NCBI GenBank assembly: GCA_947500825.1
Contig: CANMTR010000002.1
Span: forward strand, 62,001 to 126,000
Direction: 5' to 3'
Length of the DNA: 64,000 nt
Source: an uncultured Paracoccaceae bacterium
GTDB lineage: Bacteria > Pseudomonadota > Alphaproteobacteria > Rhodobacterales > Rhodobacteraceae
Under the pieces are notes generated by a model. It was not told the origin of the DNA, ran no database searches, and worked only from the letters and a program-made list of their open reading frames with translations. Shown piece after piece: positions 8,886-18,992 of the stretch. Position 1 is the first letter of the stretch. Each line of letters opens with the position of its first letter. The position numbers were made by a program, and so were the translations under genes.

Positions 8886-10214
8886 TTACAACATCAGCCG
8901 GCGCACATCGCCGAGCAGGTATCTCAGATGCGCCGAGAAGCGGGCGGCGAGCGCCCCGTCGATGGCGCGGTGGTCATAGCTCAGGGACATGGGCAGCATG
9001 TTGCGCGGCTGGAACGCCTCGCCGTCCCAGACGGGCTTCATCGCCGCCCGCGTGAGGCCCAGGATCGCCACCTCGGGCGCGTTGACGATGGGGGTGAACG
9101 ACGTGCCCCCGATCCCGCCCAGGGACGAGATCGTGAAGGTCGCGCCCTTCATGTCGTCGCCCTTCAGCTTGCCGTCGCGCGCGGCGGAGGACAGCTCCAT
9201 CAGGTCGCGGGAGATGGCTTCGATCCCCTTGCGGTCGGCGTCCTTGATCACCGGCACCATCAGCCCGTTGGGCGTGTCGGCGGCGAAGCCGATATTGTAG
9301 AAGTCCTTCTTGATCAGCTTGTCGCCCGAGGGCGCGATCGAGGAATTGACCTCCCAGTGCTTCTTCAGCGCCCCCACGCTCGCCTTGATGACGAAGGACA
9401 GGAGCGTGACGCGATAGCCCTCCTCCTTGGCCGCCGTGTCGAGCTCCTTCCGATACTTGTCGAGCTCGGTGATGTCCGCGTCCTCGTGGTGCGTGACATG
9501 CGGGATGTTGAGCCAGGAGCGGTGCAGCGCGGGGCCCGAGATCTTCTTGATCCGGGACATCGCGACCTCCTCCACGGGGCCGAACTTCGAGAAGTCGACC
9601 TCCGGGACCGGCGGGATGCCCATGCCGCCCTGCGCGGCTTGTCCCCCGCCCGCGGGCTGGGACTGGCCCTTCAGGGCGGCCTCCACGTCCTCGCGCAGGA
9701 TGCGGCCCTTGCGGCCCGAGCCGTTGAGCCGCGCCAGGTCCACCTCCACCCGCCGGGCGAAGGCGCGCACGCTGGGCGAGGCATGGACCTTGCCCGAGCC
9801 GGTATCGACCTTGGTGCTGCTCGCGGGGTCGGGCTGGGTGCCCTGGCTGCGGCTCCCGCCGTCGCCGTAACCCTCGCGGCCGCCGCCCTTGGCCTCGGCG
9901 CCGCCGGCGCTCTCCTGGTCGGCCTCGCCTTCGTCTGCCTCCCCCTCGTCGGAGGCCTCCTCGCCGGAGTCGCCCTCGTCGGCCTCCTCCACCAGCAGGA
10001 TCACCGTTCCTTTCGCGGCGGTGTCGCCCTCCTTGAGCTTCACCTCCACGACCTTGCCCGCGTGGGAGGAGGGCACCTCCATGGTCGCCTTGTCGGATTC
10101 CAGCTCGATGAGCGGATCCTCCTTGGCGATCGTGTCCCCCTCGCTCACCAGCACGGCCACCACCGGCACGTCGTCGAAATCGCCGATATCCGGTACCTTG
10201 ACTTCGGTCGCCAT
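8886..10214 (-). CDS. aceF: Pyruvate dehydrogenase E2, dihydrolipoamide acetyltransferase
   Basis: E2 core of pyruvate dehydrogenase, transferring acetyl groups to CoA. The 442-residue protein has one lipoyl domain (residues 1-80, DKATMEVP motif), an acidic linker, and a peripheral subunit-binding domain around ASPSVRAFARRVEVDLARL. The C-terminal catalytic domain ends with the DHRAIDG motif carrying the catalytic His and Asp. E. coli AceF has three lipoyl domains; here there is one, with another on E3. The ATG at 10214 is chosen for its AGAGGGA ribosome site and conserved MATEVKVPDIGDF start; an ATG at 10241 would add nine residues. Confidence 0.95.
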   Translation of the reverse strand: MATEVKVPDIGDFDDVPVVAVLVSEGDTIAKEDPLIELESDKATMEVPSSHAGKVVEVKLKEGDTAAKGTVILLVEEADEGDSGEEASDEGEADEGEADQESAGGAEAKGGGREGYGDGGSRSQGTQPDPASSTKVDTGSGKVHASPSVRAFARRVEVDLARLNGSGRKGRILREDVEAALKGQSQPAGGGQAAQGGMGIPPVPEVDFSKFGPVEEVAMSRIKKISGPALHRSWLNIPHVTHHEDADITELDKYRKELDTAAKEEGYRVTLLSFVIKASVGALKKHWEVNSSIAPSGDKLIKKDFYNIGFAADTPNGLMVPVIKDADRKGIEAISRDLMELSSAARDGKLKGDDMKGATFTISSLGGIGGTSFTPIVNAPEVAILGLTRAAMKPVWDGEAFQPRNMLPMSLSYDHRAIDGALAARFSAHLRYLLGDVRRLML

Positions 10215-10245
10215 AGTCTCGTCCCTCTTTGTCTTTCCCAAGGCC

Positions 10246-12900
10246 TCAGTTCAGGCGCGGGTTGGGCTTGTCGCCGTCGATCTCGTACTTCTTCACCGCC
10301 TTCTGCATGTCCGACTTGGACACCGACCCGGCCTTGTAGAGCTCGTGCATGGCCGCCGCCGCGATGTGCTCGGCATCCACCTCGAAGAAGCGGCGCAGGT
10401 TCTCGCGGCTGTCGGACCGGCCGAACCCGTCGGTGCCGAGGCACGTGAAGGGCTGCTCCACGAAGGCGCGGATCTGCTCGGCATAGGTCTTGATGTAGTC
10501 CGTCGCCGCGATCACCGGCCCCTTAGCCCCCGACAGCGTCCGGGTGACGAAGGGCACCTTCTGCTCGTCGAGCGGGTTGAGCCGGTTCCACCGCGCGCAG
10601 TCCTGCCCCTCACGGGCAAGTTCGTTGAACGACGTGGCCGACCATACGTCGCAGGTGACGCCGAAATCCTCCTTCAGCATCTCGCCCGCGCGGATGGCCT
10701 GCATCAGGATCGCGCCCGAGCCCATCAGGTTGACGTGCTTCTTGCCCGGCTTGTCGGTCTTCGAGAAGCGGTAGAGCCCCTTCACGATCCCCTCCTCGGC
10801 GCCCATGGGCATCTCGGGATGGGCGTAGTTCTCGTTCAGGAGCGTGAGGTAGAAATAGACGTCCTCCTGGTCCGCGAACATCCGCTGCAGGCCGTTCTGC
10901 ACGATCACCGCCACCTCGTAGGAGAAGGTCGGGTCGTAGCTGATGCAGTTGGGAACCGTGGAGGCCAGCACCTGGCTGTGCCCGTCCTCGTGCTGGAGCC
11001 CCTCGCCGTTCAGCGTGGTGCGCCCCGCGGTGCCGCCCAGCAGGAACCCGCGCGCCCGGCTGTCGCCCGCCGCCCAGCACAGGTCGCCCACCCGCTGGAA
11101 CCCGAACATCGAGTAGAAGATGTAGAACGGGATCATCGGCACGCCGTGGGTGGAATACGACGTGGCCGCCGCGATCCAGTCGGCCATGGAGCCGGCCTCG
11201 TTGATCCCCTCCTGCAGGACCTGCCCGTCCTTCGATTCCTTGTAGTAGGACATCTGGTCGGCGTCCTGGGGCGTGTATTGCTGCCCCAGCGGGTTGTAGA
11301 TCCCCACCGACCGGAACAGCCCCTCCATGCCGAAGGTGCGGCTCTCGTCGGGGACGATGGGCACCACCCGCTCGCCGATCTTCTTGTCGCGCAGCAGCGC
11401 CGTCAGGATGCGCACGAAGGCCATGGTGGTGGAGAATTCGCGCTCGCCGGACGATTGCAACTCGCGCTTGAACGACGACAGCTCCGGCACCTCGAGGCTC
11501 GGCGCGTCGCGGAAGCGGCTCGGGAACGCGCCGCCCAGCTCCTTGCGCCGGTCGGCGAGATAGGCCTTCTGGGCGTTGTTGAGGGTGACGAAGGGCGCCT
11601 TGGCGATCTCGTCGTCCTCGACCGGGATCTTGAAGCGGTCCCGCATCGCCTTGAGCTGGTCCTCGTCGAGCTTCTTGGACTGGTGGGCGGTGTTGGCGCC
11701 CTCGCCCGCCTTGCCCATGCCGTAGCCCTTGACCGTCTTGATCAGCAGGCAGGTGGGCCGCCCCTCCACTTCGGTGGCGCGCTTGTAGGCGGTATAGACC
11801 TTCTGGGCGTCGTGGCCGCCGCGGCGCAGGGCGAAGATCTCGTCGTCGCTCCAGTCCTCCACCAGCGCGGCGGTCTCGGGATACTTGCCAAAGAAATGCT
11901 CGCGGATATAGGCGCCGTCCTTGGCCTTGAACGTCTGGTAGTCGCCGTCCACCGTCTCGTCCATCAGCTGGCGCAGCTTGCCGGAGGTGTCGCGCTCCAG
12001 GAGCGCGTCCCAGCCCTTGCCCCACAAGAGCTTGATGACCTCCCAGCCCGAGCCGCGGAAGTTGCCCTCCAGCTCCTGCACGATCTTGTGGTTGCCGCGC
12101 ACCGGCCCGTCGAGCCGCTGGAGGTTGCAGTTGATGACGAAGATCAGGTTGTCGAGGCCCTCGCGCGCCGCGATGTTGATCGCGCCCAGGGATTCGGGCT
12201 CGTCCATCTCGCCGTCGCCCAGGAACGCCCAGACCTTGCGGTCGGACTTCTCGATCAGGCCGCGGTTCTCCATGTATTTCATGAAGCGCGCCTGATAGAC
12301 CGCCATGAGCGGCCCCAGCCCCATGGAGACGGTGGGGAACTGCCAGTAATCGGGCATGAGCCACGGATGCGGGTAGGAGGACAGACCCTTGCCGGAGGTC
12401 TCCAGCCTGAAGTTGGCCAGGTCTTCCTCCGACATCCGCCCCTCCATGAAGGAGCGCGCGTAGATACCCGGGATCACATGCCCCTGGAAGAACACTAGGT
12501 CGCCCCCGTGGGTGGCCGAGCGGGCGCGCCAGAAGTGGTTGAGCCCGATGTCGTACATCGCCGCCGAGGACGCGAAGGAGGCGATGTGCCCGCCGATCCC
12601 GTCGGTGGACTTGTTGGCGCGCACCACCGTCGCCATCGCGTTCCACCGGTTGATGGAGCGGATGCGCTTTTCCATGTCCGCGTCGCCCGGGATCTCCAGC
12701 AGGTCGTCGGCCGGGATCGTGTTCTGGTAGGGCGTGGTGGCGGAGAAGGGCAGCACCGCGCCCGAGGCGCGCGCCTGGCTCACCGCCTTGTCGAGGAGGA
12801 AATGCGCCCGGTCGGGGCCGTCACGCGCGATGACGTCCTCGATCGCCTCCTGCCATTCCTTGGATTCCACCGGATCGATATCGTCCTGATTGTCCTTCAT
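10246..12900 (-). CDS. aceE: Pyruvate dehydrogenase E1, homodimeric type
   Basis: Thiamine-diphosphate enzyme that decarboxylates pyruvate and acetylates the E2 lipoyl group. The 884-residue length and sequence match the homodimeric gamma-proteobacterial-style AceE rather than the split PdhA/PdhB form. The ThDP motif runs from GDGEMDEPESLGAIN to the asparagines of VINCNLQRLDG. The ATG at 12900 follows a strong AAGGAGG site. The same reading frame stays open several hundred codons upstream, but that stretch overlaps hisB on the other strand and is a GC-driven shadow. First gene of the pdh operon. Confidence 0.97.
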   Translation of the reverse strand: MKDNQDDIDPVESKEWQEAIEDVIARDGPDRAHFLLDKAVSQARASGAVLPFSATTPYQNTIPADDLLEIPGDADMEKRIRSINRWNAMATVVRANKSTDGIGGHIASFASSAAMYDIGLNHFWRARSATHGGDLVFFQGHVIPGIYARSFMEGRMSEEDLANFRLETSGKGLSSYPHPWLMPDYWQFPTVSMGLGPLMAVYQARFMKYMENRGLIEKSDRKVWAFLGDGEMDEPESLGAINIAAREGLDNLIFVINCNLQRLDGPVRGNHKIVQELEGNFRGSGWEVIKLLWGKGWDALLERDTSGKLRQLMDETVDGDYQTFKAKDGAYIREHFFGKYPETAALVEDWSDDEIFALRRGGHDAQKVYTAYKRATEVEGRPTCLLIKTVKGYGMGKAGEGANTAHQSKKLDEDQLKAMRDRFKIPVEDDEIAKAPFVTLNNAQKAYLADRRKELGGAFPSRFRDAPSLEVPELSSFKRELQSSGEREFSTTMAFVRILTALLRDKKIGERVVPIVPDESRTFGMEGLFRSVGIYNPLGQQYTPQDADQMSYYKESKDGQVLQEGINEAGSMADWIAAATSYSTHGVPMIPFYIFYSMFGFQRVGDLCWAAGDSRARGFLLGGTAGRTTLNGEGLQHEDGHSQVLASTVPNCISYDPTFSYEVAVIVQNGLQRMFADQEDVYFYLTLLNENYAHPEMPMGAEEGIVKGLYRFSKTDKPGKKHVNLMGSGAILMQAIRAGEMLKEDFGVTCDVWSATSFNELAREGQDCARWNRLNPLDEQKVPFVTRTLSGAKGPVIAATDYIKTYAEQIRAFVEQPFTCLGTDGFGRSDSRENLRRFFEVDAEHIAAAAMHELYKAGSVSKSDMQKAVKKYEIDGDKPNPRLN

Positions 12901-13194
12901 CGCGGCCTCCTTCGCAATGCGCCGAAGGGGCGCCGCGGGCGGCTCGGCACCCGCGCGACGTCTCCTCCCGGCTCTTCGTACCGACCTAGGGTTTAGCCCG
13001 GGCCCATCCAGTATGCGACCGTGCACAATGCATGGCCGCCATGCCCCCGACACCCACCCCGCCGGTTCGTTCCAGATTGACGAGCCGACACCATTTCCGC
13101 GCGGATGACCAGACCCCCCTACGCGGCGAGGCCCGGACTTTCCCCCGCGGGCGGGAGACGCTAGAGGGGCGGCGACGCAACAGGAGCATCCCCC

Positions 13195-13782
13195 GTGCGC
13201 AATGCCAGCATCACCCGCAAGACGGCCGAGACCGACATCACCGTCATGGTCGATCTCGACGGCACCGGCGCGGCCGACATGGCCACCGGCGTGGGCTTCT
13301 TCGACCACATGCTCGACCAGCTCGCCCGCCACTCCCTGATCGACATGAAGGTCAAGGCCGCGGGCGACCTGCACGTGGACGATCACCACACGGTGGAGGA
13401 TACCGGCATCGCGCTGGGCCGCGCCCTCGCCCAGGCGGTGGGAGAGAAGCGCGGCATCGCCCGCTACGGCCAGTGCGCCCTGCCCATGGACGACGCGCTG
13501 GTCACCTGCGCGCTCGACCTCTCGGGCCGGCCCTGGCTGGGATGGCACCTGCCCTTCCCGGCCCAGAGGATCGGCAGCTTCGACACAGAGCTGGTGCGCG
13601 AGTTCTTCCAGGCGCTCTCGACCCATGCCGGGATCACCCTGCACGTGGACTTGGTCCGGGGCGTCAACAGCCACCACATCGCCGAGGCCGCGTTCAAGGC
13701 CGTGGCCCGGTCGCTGCGGGTCGCGATCGAGCTCGATCCGCGCAAGGGCCATGCCATCCCCTCCACCAAGGGGGCGCTCTGA
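13195..13782 (+). CDS. hisB: Imidazoleglycerol-phosphate dehydratase
   Basis: Catalyses the sixth step of histidine biosynthesis, imidazoleglycerol phosphate to imidazoleacetol phosphate. The 195-residue monofunctional enzyme has the metal-binding motifs [27 protein letters not shown] and the C-terminal [17 protein letters not shown]. It uses a GTG start at 13195 after an AGGAG site. It is divergent from aceE across a 294-bp gap that shows no clear element, and 91 bp upstream of hisH on the same strand. Confidence 0.97.
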   Translation: MRNASITRKTAETDITVMVDLDGTGAADMATGVGFFDHMLDQLARHSLIDMKVKAAGDLHVDDHHTVEDTGIALGRALAQAVGEKRGIARYGQCALPMDDALVTCALDLSGRPWLGWHLPFPAQRIGSFDTELVREFFQALSTHAGITLHVDLVRGVNSHHIAEAAFKAVARSLRVAIELDPRKGHAIPSTKGAL

Positions 13783-13815
13783 GCGCCGCCCCGGCGCACG
13801 GTGGCCCCGCGAAAA

Positions 13816-13866
13816 TTAACCCGACGGGATTCCGACGGGATTCCGCCAGCCTTCCGACAGGGATTT
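13816..13866 (+). repeat. 11-bp tandem repeat between hisB and hisH
   Basis: After TTAACCCG come two perfect copies of an 11-bp unit (ACGGGATTCCG, 13824-13834 and 13835-13845). A diverged copy and the partial match CCGACAGGGATTT follow. The first 30 bp match 26 of 30 positions to the minus strand of 53037-53066. The end of the array overlaps the probable hisH ribosome site (AGGGA, 13859-13863). Confidence 0.7.
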
Positions 13867-13873
13867 CCGGCCC

Positions 13874-14515
13874 ATGTTAACGGTCCTGATCGACACCGAC
13901 AGCGGCAACCTGCACTCCGCCCACAAGGCGTTCCAGCGCATGGCCTCCGAGACGGGCACGGGCCGGATCGAGGTCACGGCCGACCCCGAGCGGGTCGCCC
14001 GTGCCGACCGCATCGTCCTGCCCGGCGACGGTGCCTTCCCCGCCTGCGCCCGCGCCCTCATGCGCGACCGCGCCGCCCTCCACGAGGCGCTGCTGGAGGC
14101 GGTGGAAACCCGCGGGCGGCCCTTCCTGGGCATCTGCGTGGGCATGCAGCTCATGGCCGATCGTGGATACGAATACGAGGAATGTCAGGGACTTGGCTGG
14201 ATTGACGGCGACATCGTCGCGATCCGGCCGGGCGATGCGCGGCTCAAGGTGCCGCATATGGGCTGGAACGACCTGGTGGTGGATCGCCCCCACCCCCTCC
14301 TCGACGGGATCGCCACGGGCGATCACGCCTACTTCGTCCATTCCTTCCACATGGCCATGAAGGACCCCGCCGAGCGGCTGGCCCATTGCGACTACGGCAC
14401 CGAGATCACGGCCATCGTCGCCAATGGCACGCGTCTGGGCACCCAGTTCCACCCCGAGAAGAGCCAGGAGACCGGCCTGAGGCTGATTGCCAACTTCCTC
14501 GCCTGGACACCTTGA
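13874..14515 (+). CDS. hisH: Imidazole glycerol phosphate synthase, glutamine amidotransferase subunit
   Basis: Class I glutaminase that supplies ammonia to HisF for imidazoleglycerol phosphate formation. The 213-residue protein has the oxyanion and nucleophile region PGDGAFP and GICVGMQLM (catalytic Cys near residue 86). The His/Glu pair is in TQFHPEKSQ. Length matches the family. It follows hisB; hisA, often the next gene in relatives, is absent and an Fe-S carrier gene follows instead. Confidence 0.96.
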   Translation: MLTVLIDTDSGNLHSAHKAFQRMASETGTGRIEVTADPERVARADRIVLPGDGAFPACARALMRDRAALHEALLEAVETRGRPFLGICVGMQLMADRGYEYEECQGLGWIDGDIVAIRPGDARLKVPHMGWNDLVVDRPHPLLDGIATGDHAYFVHSFHMAMKDPAERLAHCDYGTEITAIVANGTRLGTQFHPEKSQETGLRLIANFLAWTP

Positions 14516-14568
14516 GCGACACCCCCGAAGCCCTTAGTTTACAAGGTGGACTCACAGAAGGCGCAACC

Positions 14569-14946
14569 ATGTTCGGCATTCCCGGCAAGCAAGCCGTCAC
14601 CATGACCCCGGCCGCGATCCGACAGATCGTCAAGCTGATGGACCGAGAGGGCCACGAGGGCCTGCGCATCGGCGTCAAGAAGGGCGGCTGCGCGGGCATG
14701 GAATACACCATGGACTACGTCGACACCATCGACGCCCATGACGAGGTGGTCGAGCAGGAGGGGGCGCGGGTGATGATCGCGCCCATGGCCCAGATGTTCC
14801 TCTTCGGGACCGAGATCGACTACGAGGTCTCGCTTCTGGAATCGGGGTTCAAGTTCCGCAACCCCAACGTGGTCGACGCTTGCGGCTGCGGAGAATCCAT
14901 AAAGTTCAAGGACGTGGAAGAGATGTCGGCCGAGCACGAGGCCTGA
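14569..14946 (+). CDS. A-type iron-sulfur carrier (IscA/SufA/ErpA family)
   Basis: Fe-S cluster carrier of 125 residues. The three conserved cysteines are visible: C41 in KKGGCAGMEY and C105/C107 in DACGCGES, the usual CX(n)CGC pattern. The N-terminal MFGIPGKQAVTMTPAAIRQI matches the short alphaproteobacterial SufA-like form. It lies 53 bp after hisH and may be cotranscribed. It is convergent with ispG, whose product carries a [4Fe-4S] cluster. Which paralogue it is cannot be decided from sequence alone. Confidence 0.88.
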   Translation: MFGIPGKQAVTMTPAAIRQIVKLMDREGHEGLRIGVKKGGCAGMEYTMDYVDTIDAHDEVVEQEGARVMIAPMAQMFLFGTEIDYEVSLLESGFKFRNPNVVDACGCGESIKFKDVEEMSAEHEA

Positions 14947-14994
14947 TCGGGGCCGGGATTTTCCCGGAAGATCCTAGCCCCAGTCGCCGGCGGA

Positions 14995-16128
14995 TCACTC
15001 CGCCGGTTCGATCTCGTCGGCCTTCTCGGCCTCGATCCGGGCGGCCCGTTCCTCCACCTGTTCGACGATGTGATCGACCATCTGCTCGTTCGACATCTTG
15101 TGGCTCTGCTTGCCGGCCAGATAGACCATGCCCGACCCCGCGCCGCCGCCGGTGAAACCCACATCGGTCATCAGCGCCTCGCCCGGCCCGTTCACCACGC
15201 AACCGATGATCGACAGGGACATGGGCGTTTTGATATGCGCCAGCCGGTCCTCCAGCGCCTCGACCGTCTTGATCACGTCGAATCCCTGCCGCGCGCAGGA
15301 CGGGCAGGATATGATGTTCACGCCCCGGTGGCGCAGGCCGAGGCCCTTCAGGATCTCGTAGCCGACCTTCACCTCCTCGACCGGATCGGCCGAGAGAGAG
15401 ACGCGCAGCGTGTCCCCGATCCCCATCCACAGCAGGTTCCCGAGCCCGATCGCGGACTTGATCGTCCCCGACATCAACCCGCCGGCCTCGGTGATGCCAA
15501 GGTGGATGGGCGCGTCCGTGGCCTCCGCGATCCCTTGGTAGGCCGCCGCCGACAAGAACACGTCGGACGCCTTTACGCTGATCTTGAACTCGTGAAAGTC
15601 GTTGTCCTGCAAGATCTTGATATGGTCGAGGCCGCTTTCGACCATGGCATCGGGGCACGGCTCGCCGTACTTTTCCAGAAGGTCGCGCTCAAGGCTGCCG
15701 GCATTGACGCCGATCCGTATGGAGCAGCCGTGGTCCTTCGCCGCGCGGATGACCTCCTTCACGCGGCTGTCGTCGCCGATATTGCCCGGATTGATCCGGA
15801 GGCACGCGGCCCCCGCCTCGGCCGCCTCGATGGCGCGCTTGTAGTGGAAGTGGATGTCGGCCACGATCGGCACCGGGCTCTCGCGGCAGATCTCCTTGAG
15901 CGCCGTTGTCGTGTCCCGGTCGGGACAGGAAACGCGGACGATGTCCGCCCCGGCTTCGGCGCAGGCGGTCACCTGGTCGAGCGTGGCGCGCACGTCGGTG
16001 CCGTCGGTGTTGGTCATCGTCTGCACCGCGATGGGCGCGTCGCCGCCCACTGGGACGTTTCCGACCATGATCTGCCGCGACGGGCGGCGATAGATGTTCT
16101 TCCAGGGACGAACGTGATTCAGCGACAT
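14995..16128 (-). CDS. ispG: 4-hydroxy-3-methylbut-2-en-1-yl diphosphate synthase
   Basis: [4Fe-4S] enzyme of the MEP isoprenoid pathway converting cyclic MEcPP to HMBPP. The 377-residue protein has the TIM-barrel N-terminal half ([19 protein letters not shown]). The C-terminal cluster-binding region has [11 protein letters not shown] and [10 protein letters not shown]. The ATG at 16128 ([15 protein letters not shown]) is preferred, with an AGGT site upstream; an in-frame ATG at 16152 would add eight residues. The gene lies 75 bp downstream of the RodZ-like gene on the same strand. Confidence 0.96.
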   Translation of the reverse strand: MSLNHVRPWKNIYRRPSRQIMVGNVPVGGDAPIAVQTMTNTDGTDVRATLDQVTACAEAGADIVRVSCPDRDTTTALKEICRESPVPIVADIHFHYKRAIEAAEAGAACLRINPGNIGDDSRVKEVIRAAKDHGCSIRIGVNAGSLERDLLEKYGEPCPDAMVESGLDHIKILQDNDFHEFKISVKASDVFLSAAAYQGIAEATDAPIHLGITEAGGLMSGTIKSAIGLGNLLWMGIGDTLRVSLSADPVEEVKVGYEILKGLGLRHRGVNIISCPSCARQGFDVIKTVEALEDRLAHIKTPMSLSIIGCVVNGPGEALMTDVGFTGGGAGSGMVYLAGKQSHKMSNEQMVDHIVEQVEERAARIEAEKADEIEPAE

Positions 16129-16203
16129 CGGGGGACCTGCGGTTCGGACCATTCGCGACCTACCTAAGCGAGGCGGGCGGGTCTGCCAACCGCACCGCCG
16201 GGG

Positions 16204-17469
16204 TCACTCTTCGGCGATCTCGCCGGGGCGGCGTGGCGGATCGGCCTGCAACTCCACCACCACCCGCGACAGGGCGGTATCGGATTGAGGGTCGGCCACC
16301 TCGTAGGTCTCCCTCAGGGAGGCGGCGGCCAGCGGCAGGTTCCCCGTGATAGCGCCGGGGCGTCCCGCCGGACCGTAGGGTGTCCCGTCCACCGAGAAGT
16401 AGATCGCGCCCGACTCGCCCGTCCTGAGCGTCGCGGGCTCCTCGGTGCGCGGCAGGACGAAGCGGTCGCCCTCCTGCATGATCGCCTCGTAGAGGGTCGT
16501 CCCCTCGGCGGATTGGATGCGCACCCAGGACGGGCGCACGGCGAAGACGACGACCTCGGGCGCGACATCGGCCAGGACCTGCGGCCGCGGATCCTCCGGT
16601 GCGGCCGCAGGCAGTGCGTCGGGCGCCTGCCCCAGCGCGGCCAGAACTGCCCGCTCGGTCGCCGTGGGCACGCGCCGTTCGGCCCCCGGCAGAGCGCCGA
16701 GGCCGGGAATGAGCTCGATCGCCGAGGTGAAACCGGGCTCCTTCAGCCCCGCGAGCGCCCCGATCTCGCCCGGGTCGAGCGTCGCGATGGGCCCGTCGCG
16801 CGCGACGATCACCGGCACGTCGAGCGGATCGGGGCGGTAGAGCCGGTCGAAGCCGCTCGCCGTCACGGCGACGGCCGCGTTCCCGTCCTCGGGCGGTACC
16901 GGGCGCGCGCTCTCGAGCGGGTCGAACTCGGCCACCACCTCGGGCGCCTCCTCGACGGGAACGAGACGCACCTTCTGGACCTCGCTCAGCACCGCGTAGC
17001 CACCGTATCCCAGCACTCCGATCAGACCGGCAAGGACAAGCAGGGAGCCGATTGCGCCGGGCTGGATGCGCGCCAGGAGGCCGTCGCGGGCGGGCGAGAT
17101 GCCGATGGGCTGGCTGCCGAAGGGCGTGGCGGCCGGCTTGCGGCGGGAGGCGTCCTGCAGCCGTCGCGCGGCGCGGTCCGGACTGCCGAAGCCGCTCTCG
17201 GCACAAAAGGCCCGCCAGGCCCAGTCCGGGTCGACCTGGAGGTAGCGAGCATAGGATCGGACATAGCCCGCGACGAAACCCGGCGTTTCGAACGGGTCCG
17301 GATTGGCATTCTCGATCGCGGCAATGTAGGTCGCCTTGATCTTCAACTCGCGCTGCATGTCGAGAAGGGATTTGCCGAGACGCTCGCGTTCGCCGCGCAT
17401 CACGTCGCCGATACGGGCCGTGGCCCCGTCGTCGGCACCCGTTTCCCCGGTCCGGAAACGTCCGATCAT
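16204..17469 (-). CDS. RodZ-like helix-turn-helix membrane protein
   Basis: Protein of about 421 residues. Residues about 25-95 form a RodZ-type helix-turn-helix domain (LGKSLLDMQRELKIKATYIAAIEN and the YARYL segment). One transmembrane helix at about 160-180 (IGSLLVLAGLIGVLGYGGYA) follows a basic linker. The C-terminal DUF4115-like domain contains SWVRIQSAEGTTLYEAIM. RodZ links MreB to the cell wall in rod-shaped cells; here that role is inferred from domain order only. The start at 17469 has an AGGGG site; the longer in-frame start at 17547 adds a basic leader and is less likely. Confidence 0.8.
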   Translation of the reverse strand: MIGRFRTGETGADDGATARIGDVMRGERERLGKSLLDMQRELKIKATYIAAIENANPDPFETPGFVAGYVRSYARYLQVDPDWAWRAFCAESGFGSPDRAARRLQDASRRKPAATPFGSQPIGISPARDGLLARIQPGAIGSLLVLAGLIGVLGYGGYAVLSEVQKVRLVPVEEAPEVVAEFDPLESARPVPPEDGNAAVAVTASGFDRLYRPDPLDVPVIVARDGPIATLDPGEIGALAGLKEPGFTSAIELIPGLGALPGAERRVPTATERAVLAALGQAPDALPAAAPEDPRPQVLADVAPEVVVFAVRPSWVRIQSAEGTTLYEAIMQEGDRFVLPRTEEPATLRTGESGAIYFSVDGTPYGPAGRPGAITGNLPLAAASLRETYEVADPQSDTALSRVVVELQADPPRRPGEIAEE

Positions 17470-17591
17470 CTCAAACCCCTGTATGCGACTGCCCGCGGGG
17501 TCCTTTCGCGCCGGTTTAGACGGTGCGCGGACCCGCTGTTTGAGCATAGCCTATCACATGTCAACCGACCGTGAACAGGGTTTCGAGGGCG

Positions 17592-18815
17592 TCAGGCGCT
17601 CAGCTCACCACGGTTGAGGGCGCATTGCGCCCAGAGTTCGTCCATCGCGCCCACCAGCGCGTCGATTTCCCTCGGCCCGTGGACCGGAGACGGCGTGAAG
17701 CGCAGCCGCTCGGTGCCCCGTGGCACGGTGGGGAAATTGATCGGCTGGACGTAGATCCCGTGATCTTCGAGCAACATGTCCGACATCATCTTGCAGTGCA
17801 CGGGGTTGCCCACGTGGACGGGCACGATGTGGCTGCCGTGGTCGATGAGCGGCAGGCCGAGGCCCTTGAGCCGCATCTTGAGGATGCGCGCCTGAGTCTG
17901 GTGCCGCTCCCGCAGGAGCTGGTCGCTCTTGAGGTGCGCCACGCTGGCCGCCGCGCCGGCCGCGACGCTGGGCGGCAGCGAGGTGGTGAAGATGAACCCC
18001 GGCGCGTAGGAGCGCACGGCATCGCACATCTTGGCCGAGGCGGCGATGTAGCCGCCCATGACGCCGTAGGCCTTGGCGAGCGTGCCGTTGATGATGTCGA
18101 TCCGGTGCGCAAGCCGGTCGCGCTCCGTGAGGCCGCCGCCACGGGGGCCGTACATGCCCACCGCGTGGACCTCGTCGATATAGGTCAGGCAGCCGAACTC
18201 TTCGGCCAGATCGCAGATCGGCTCGATCTCGCCGAAATCGCCGTCCATCGAATAGACCGACTCGAAGGCGATGAGCTTGGGCACGGCCGGGTCGTCCGCC
18301 TCCAGCAGCTCGCGCAGGTGGTCCACGTCGTTGTGCCGGAAGATGCGCTTGGCGCCGCCGTTGCGGCGCACGCCCTCGATCATGGAGGCGTGGTTGAGCG
18401 AGTCCGAGTAGATGATGAGGCCGGGAAATATCTTCGGCAGGGTCGAGAGCGTCGCGTCGTTGGCGATGTAGGCGGAGGTGAACAGCAGCGCCGCCTCCTT
18501 GCCGTGGAGGTCCGCCAGCTCGGCCTCCAGCCGCTTGTGATAGACGGTCGTGCCGGAGATGTTGCGCGTGCCGCCCGAGCCCGCGCCGGCCGCGTCGACG
18601 GCCTCCTGCATCGCGCTGACAACCGCCGGGTGCTGTCCCATGCCTAGATAGTCGTTGCCGCACCAGACGGTGACCGGGCTCTGGGTCCCGTCCGCCCGGG
18701 TCCAGATCGCATGGGGGAAATTGCCACGCTCCCGCTCGATGTCGATGAATGTACGGTAGCGGCCCTCGTCGTGCAGTCTTTGCAGGGCGGCGTCGATGCT
18801 GGCGTCGTAGGTCAC
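17592..18815 (-). CDS. hemA: 5-aminolevulinate synthase
   Basis: PLP enzyme condensing glycine with succinyl-CoA to give 5-aminolevulinate, the alphaproteobacterial (Shemin) entry to tetrapyrroles. The 407-residue protein has the substrate motif [11 protein letters not shown], the conserved [12 protein letters not shown] segment with the PLP-contacting Asp, and the Schiff-base lysine in [19 protein letters not shown] at 18815 is the start, preceded by GAGAG. I looked for an FnrL-type site (TTGAT-N4-ATCAA) in the gap before the start and did not find one; a lone TTAACCA half-site is at about 18850. Confidence 0.97.
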   Translation of the reverse strand: MTYDASIDAALQRLHDEGRYRTFIDIERERGNFPHAIWTRADGTQSPVTVWCGNDYLGMGQHPAVVSAMQEAVDAAGAGSGGTRNISGTTVYHKRLEAELADLHGKEAALLFTSAYIANDATLSTLPKIFPGLIIYSDSLNHASMIEGVRRNGGAKRIFRHNDVDHLRELLEADDPAVPKLIAFESVYSMDGDFGEIEPICDLAEEFGCLTYIDEVHAVGMYGPRGGGLTERDRLAHRIDIINGTLAKAYGVMGGYIAASAKMCDAVRSYAPGFIFTTSLPPSVAAGAAASVAHLKSDQLLRERHQTQARILKMRLKGLGLPLIDHGSHIVPVHVGNPVHCKMMSDMLLEDHGIYVQPINFPTVPRGTERLRFTPSPVHGPREIDALVGAMDELWAQCALNRGELSA

Positions 18816-18992
18816 TCGGCTGGCTCTCTCATCTGCTCTGTGTCCACTTTAACCAACGAGGCGCACTTGTCACGGGGGCAATCCGCCGCGATCTTCCCGA
18901 CTTTCGACCCTGCTGCACGCCGCCCACGTCTGGACGCGGCGCGCCGCGCTGATACCTTGCCCGCTCGTGACCCGTTGCGCCCCGGAGCTGCC

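Noticed and set aside
10246-13752. Open reading frame extending aceE upstream by about 280 codons
   Set aside because: The extension lies antisense to hisB and has no conserved sequence; the MKDNQDDID start with AAGGAGG fits the family length.
14951-14989. Hairpin CCGGGA-TTT-TCCCGG between the Fe-S carrier and ispG as a terminator
   Set aside because: Only a 6-bp stem with no U tract on either strand; kept out of the feature list.
18846-18858. TTAACCA half-site upstream of hemA as a CtrA or FnrL site
   Set aside because: No second TTAA at 7-bp spacing and no TTGAT-N4-ATCAA palindrome.
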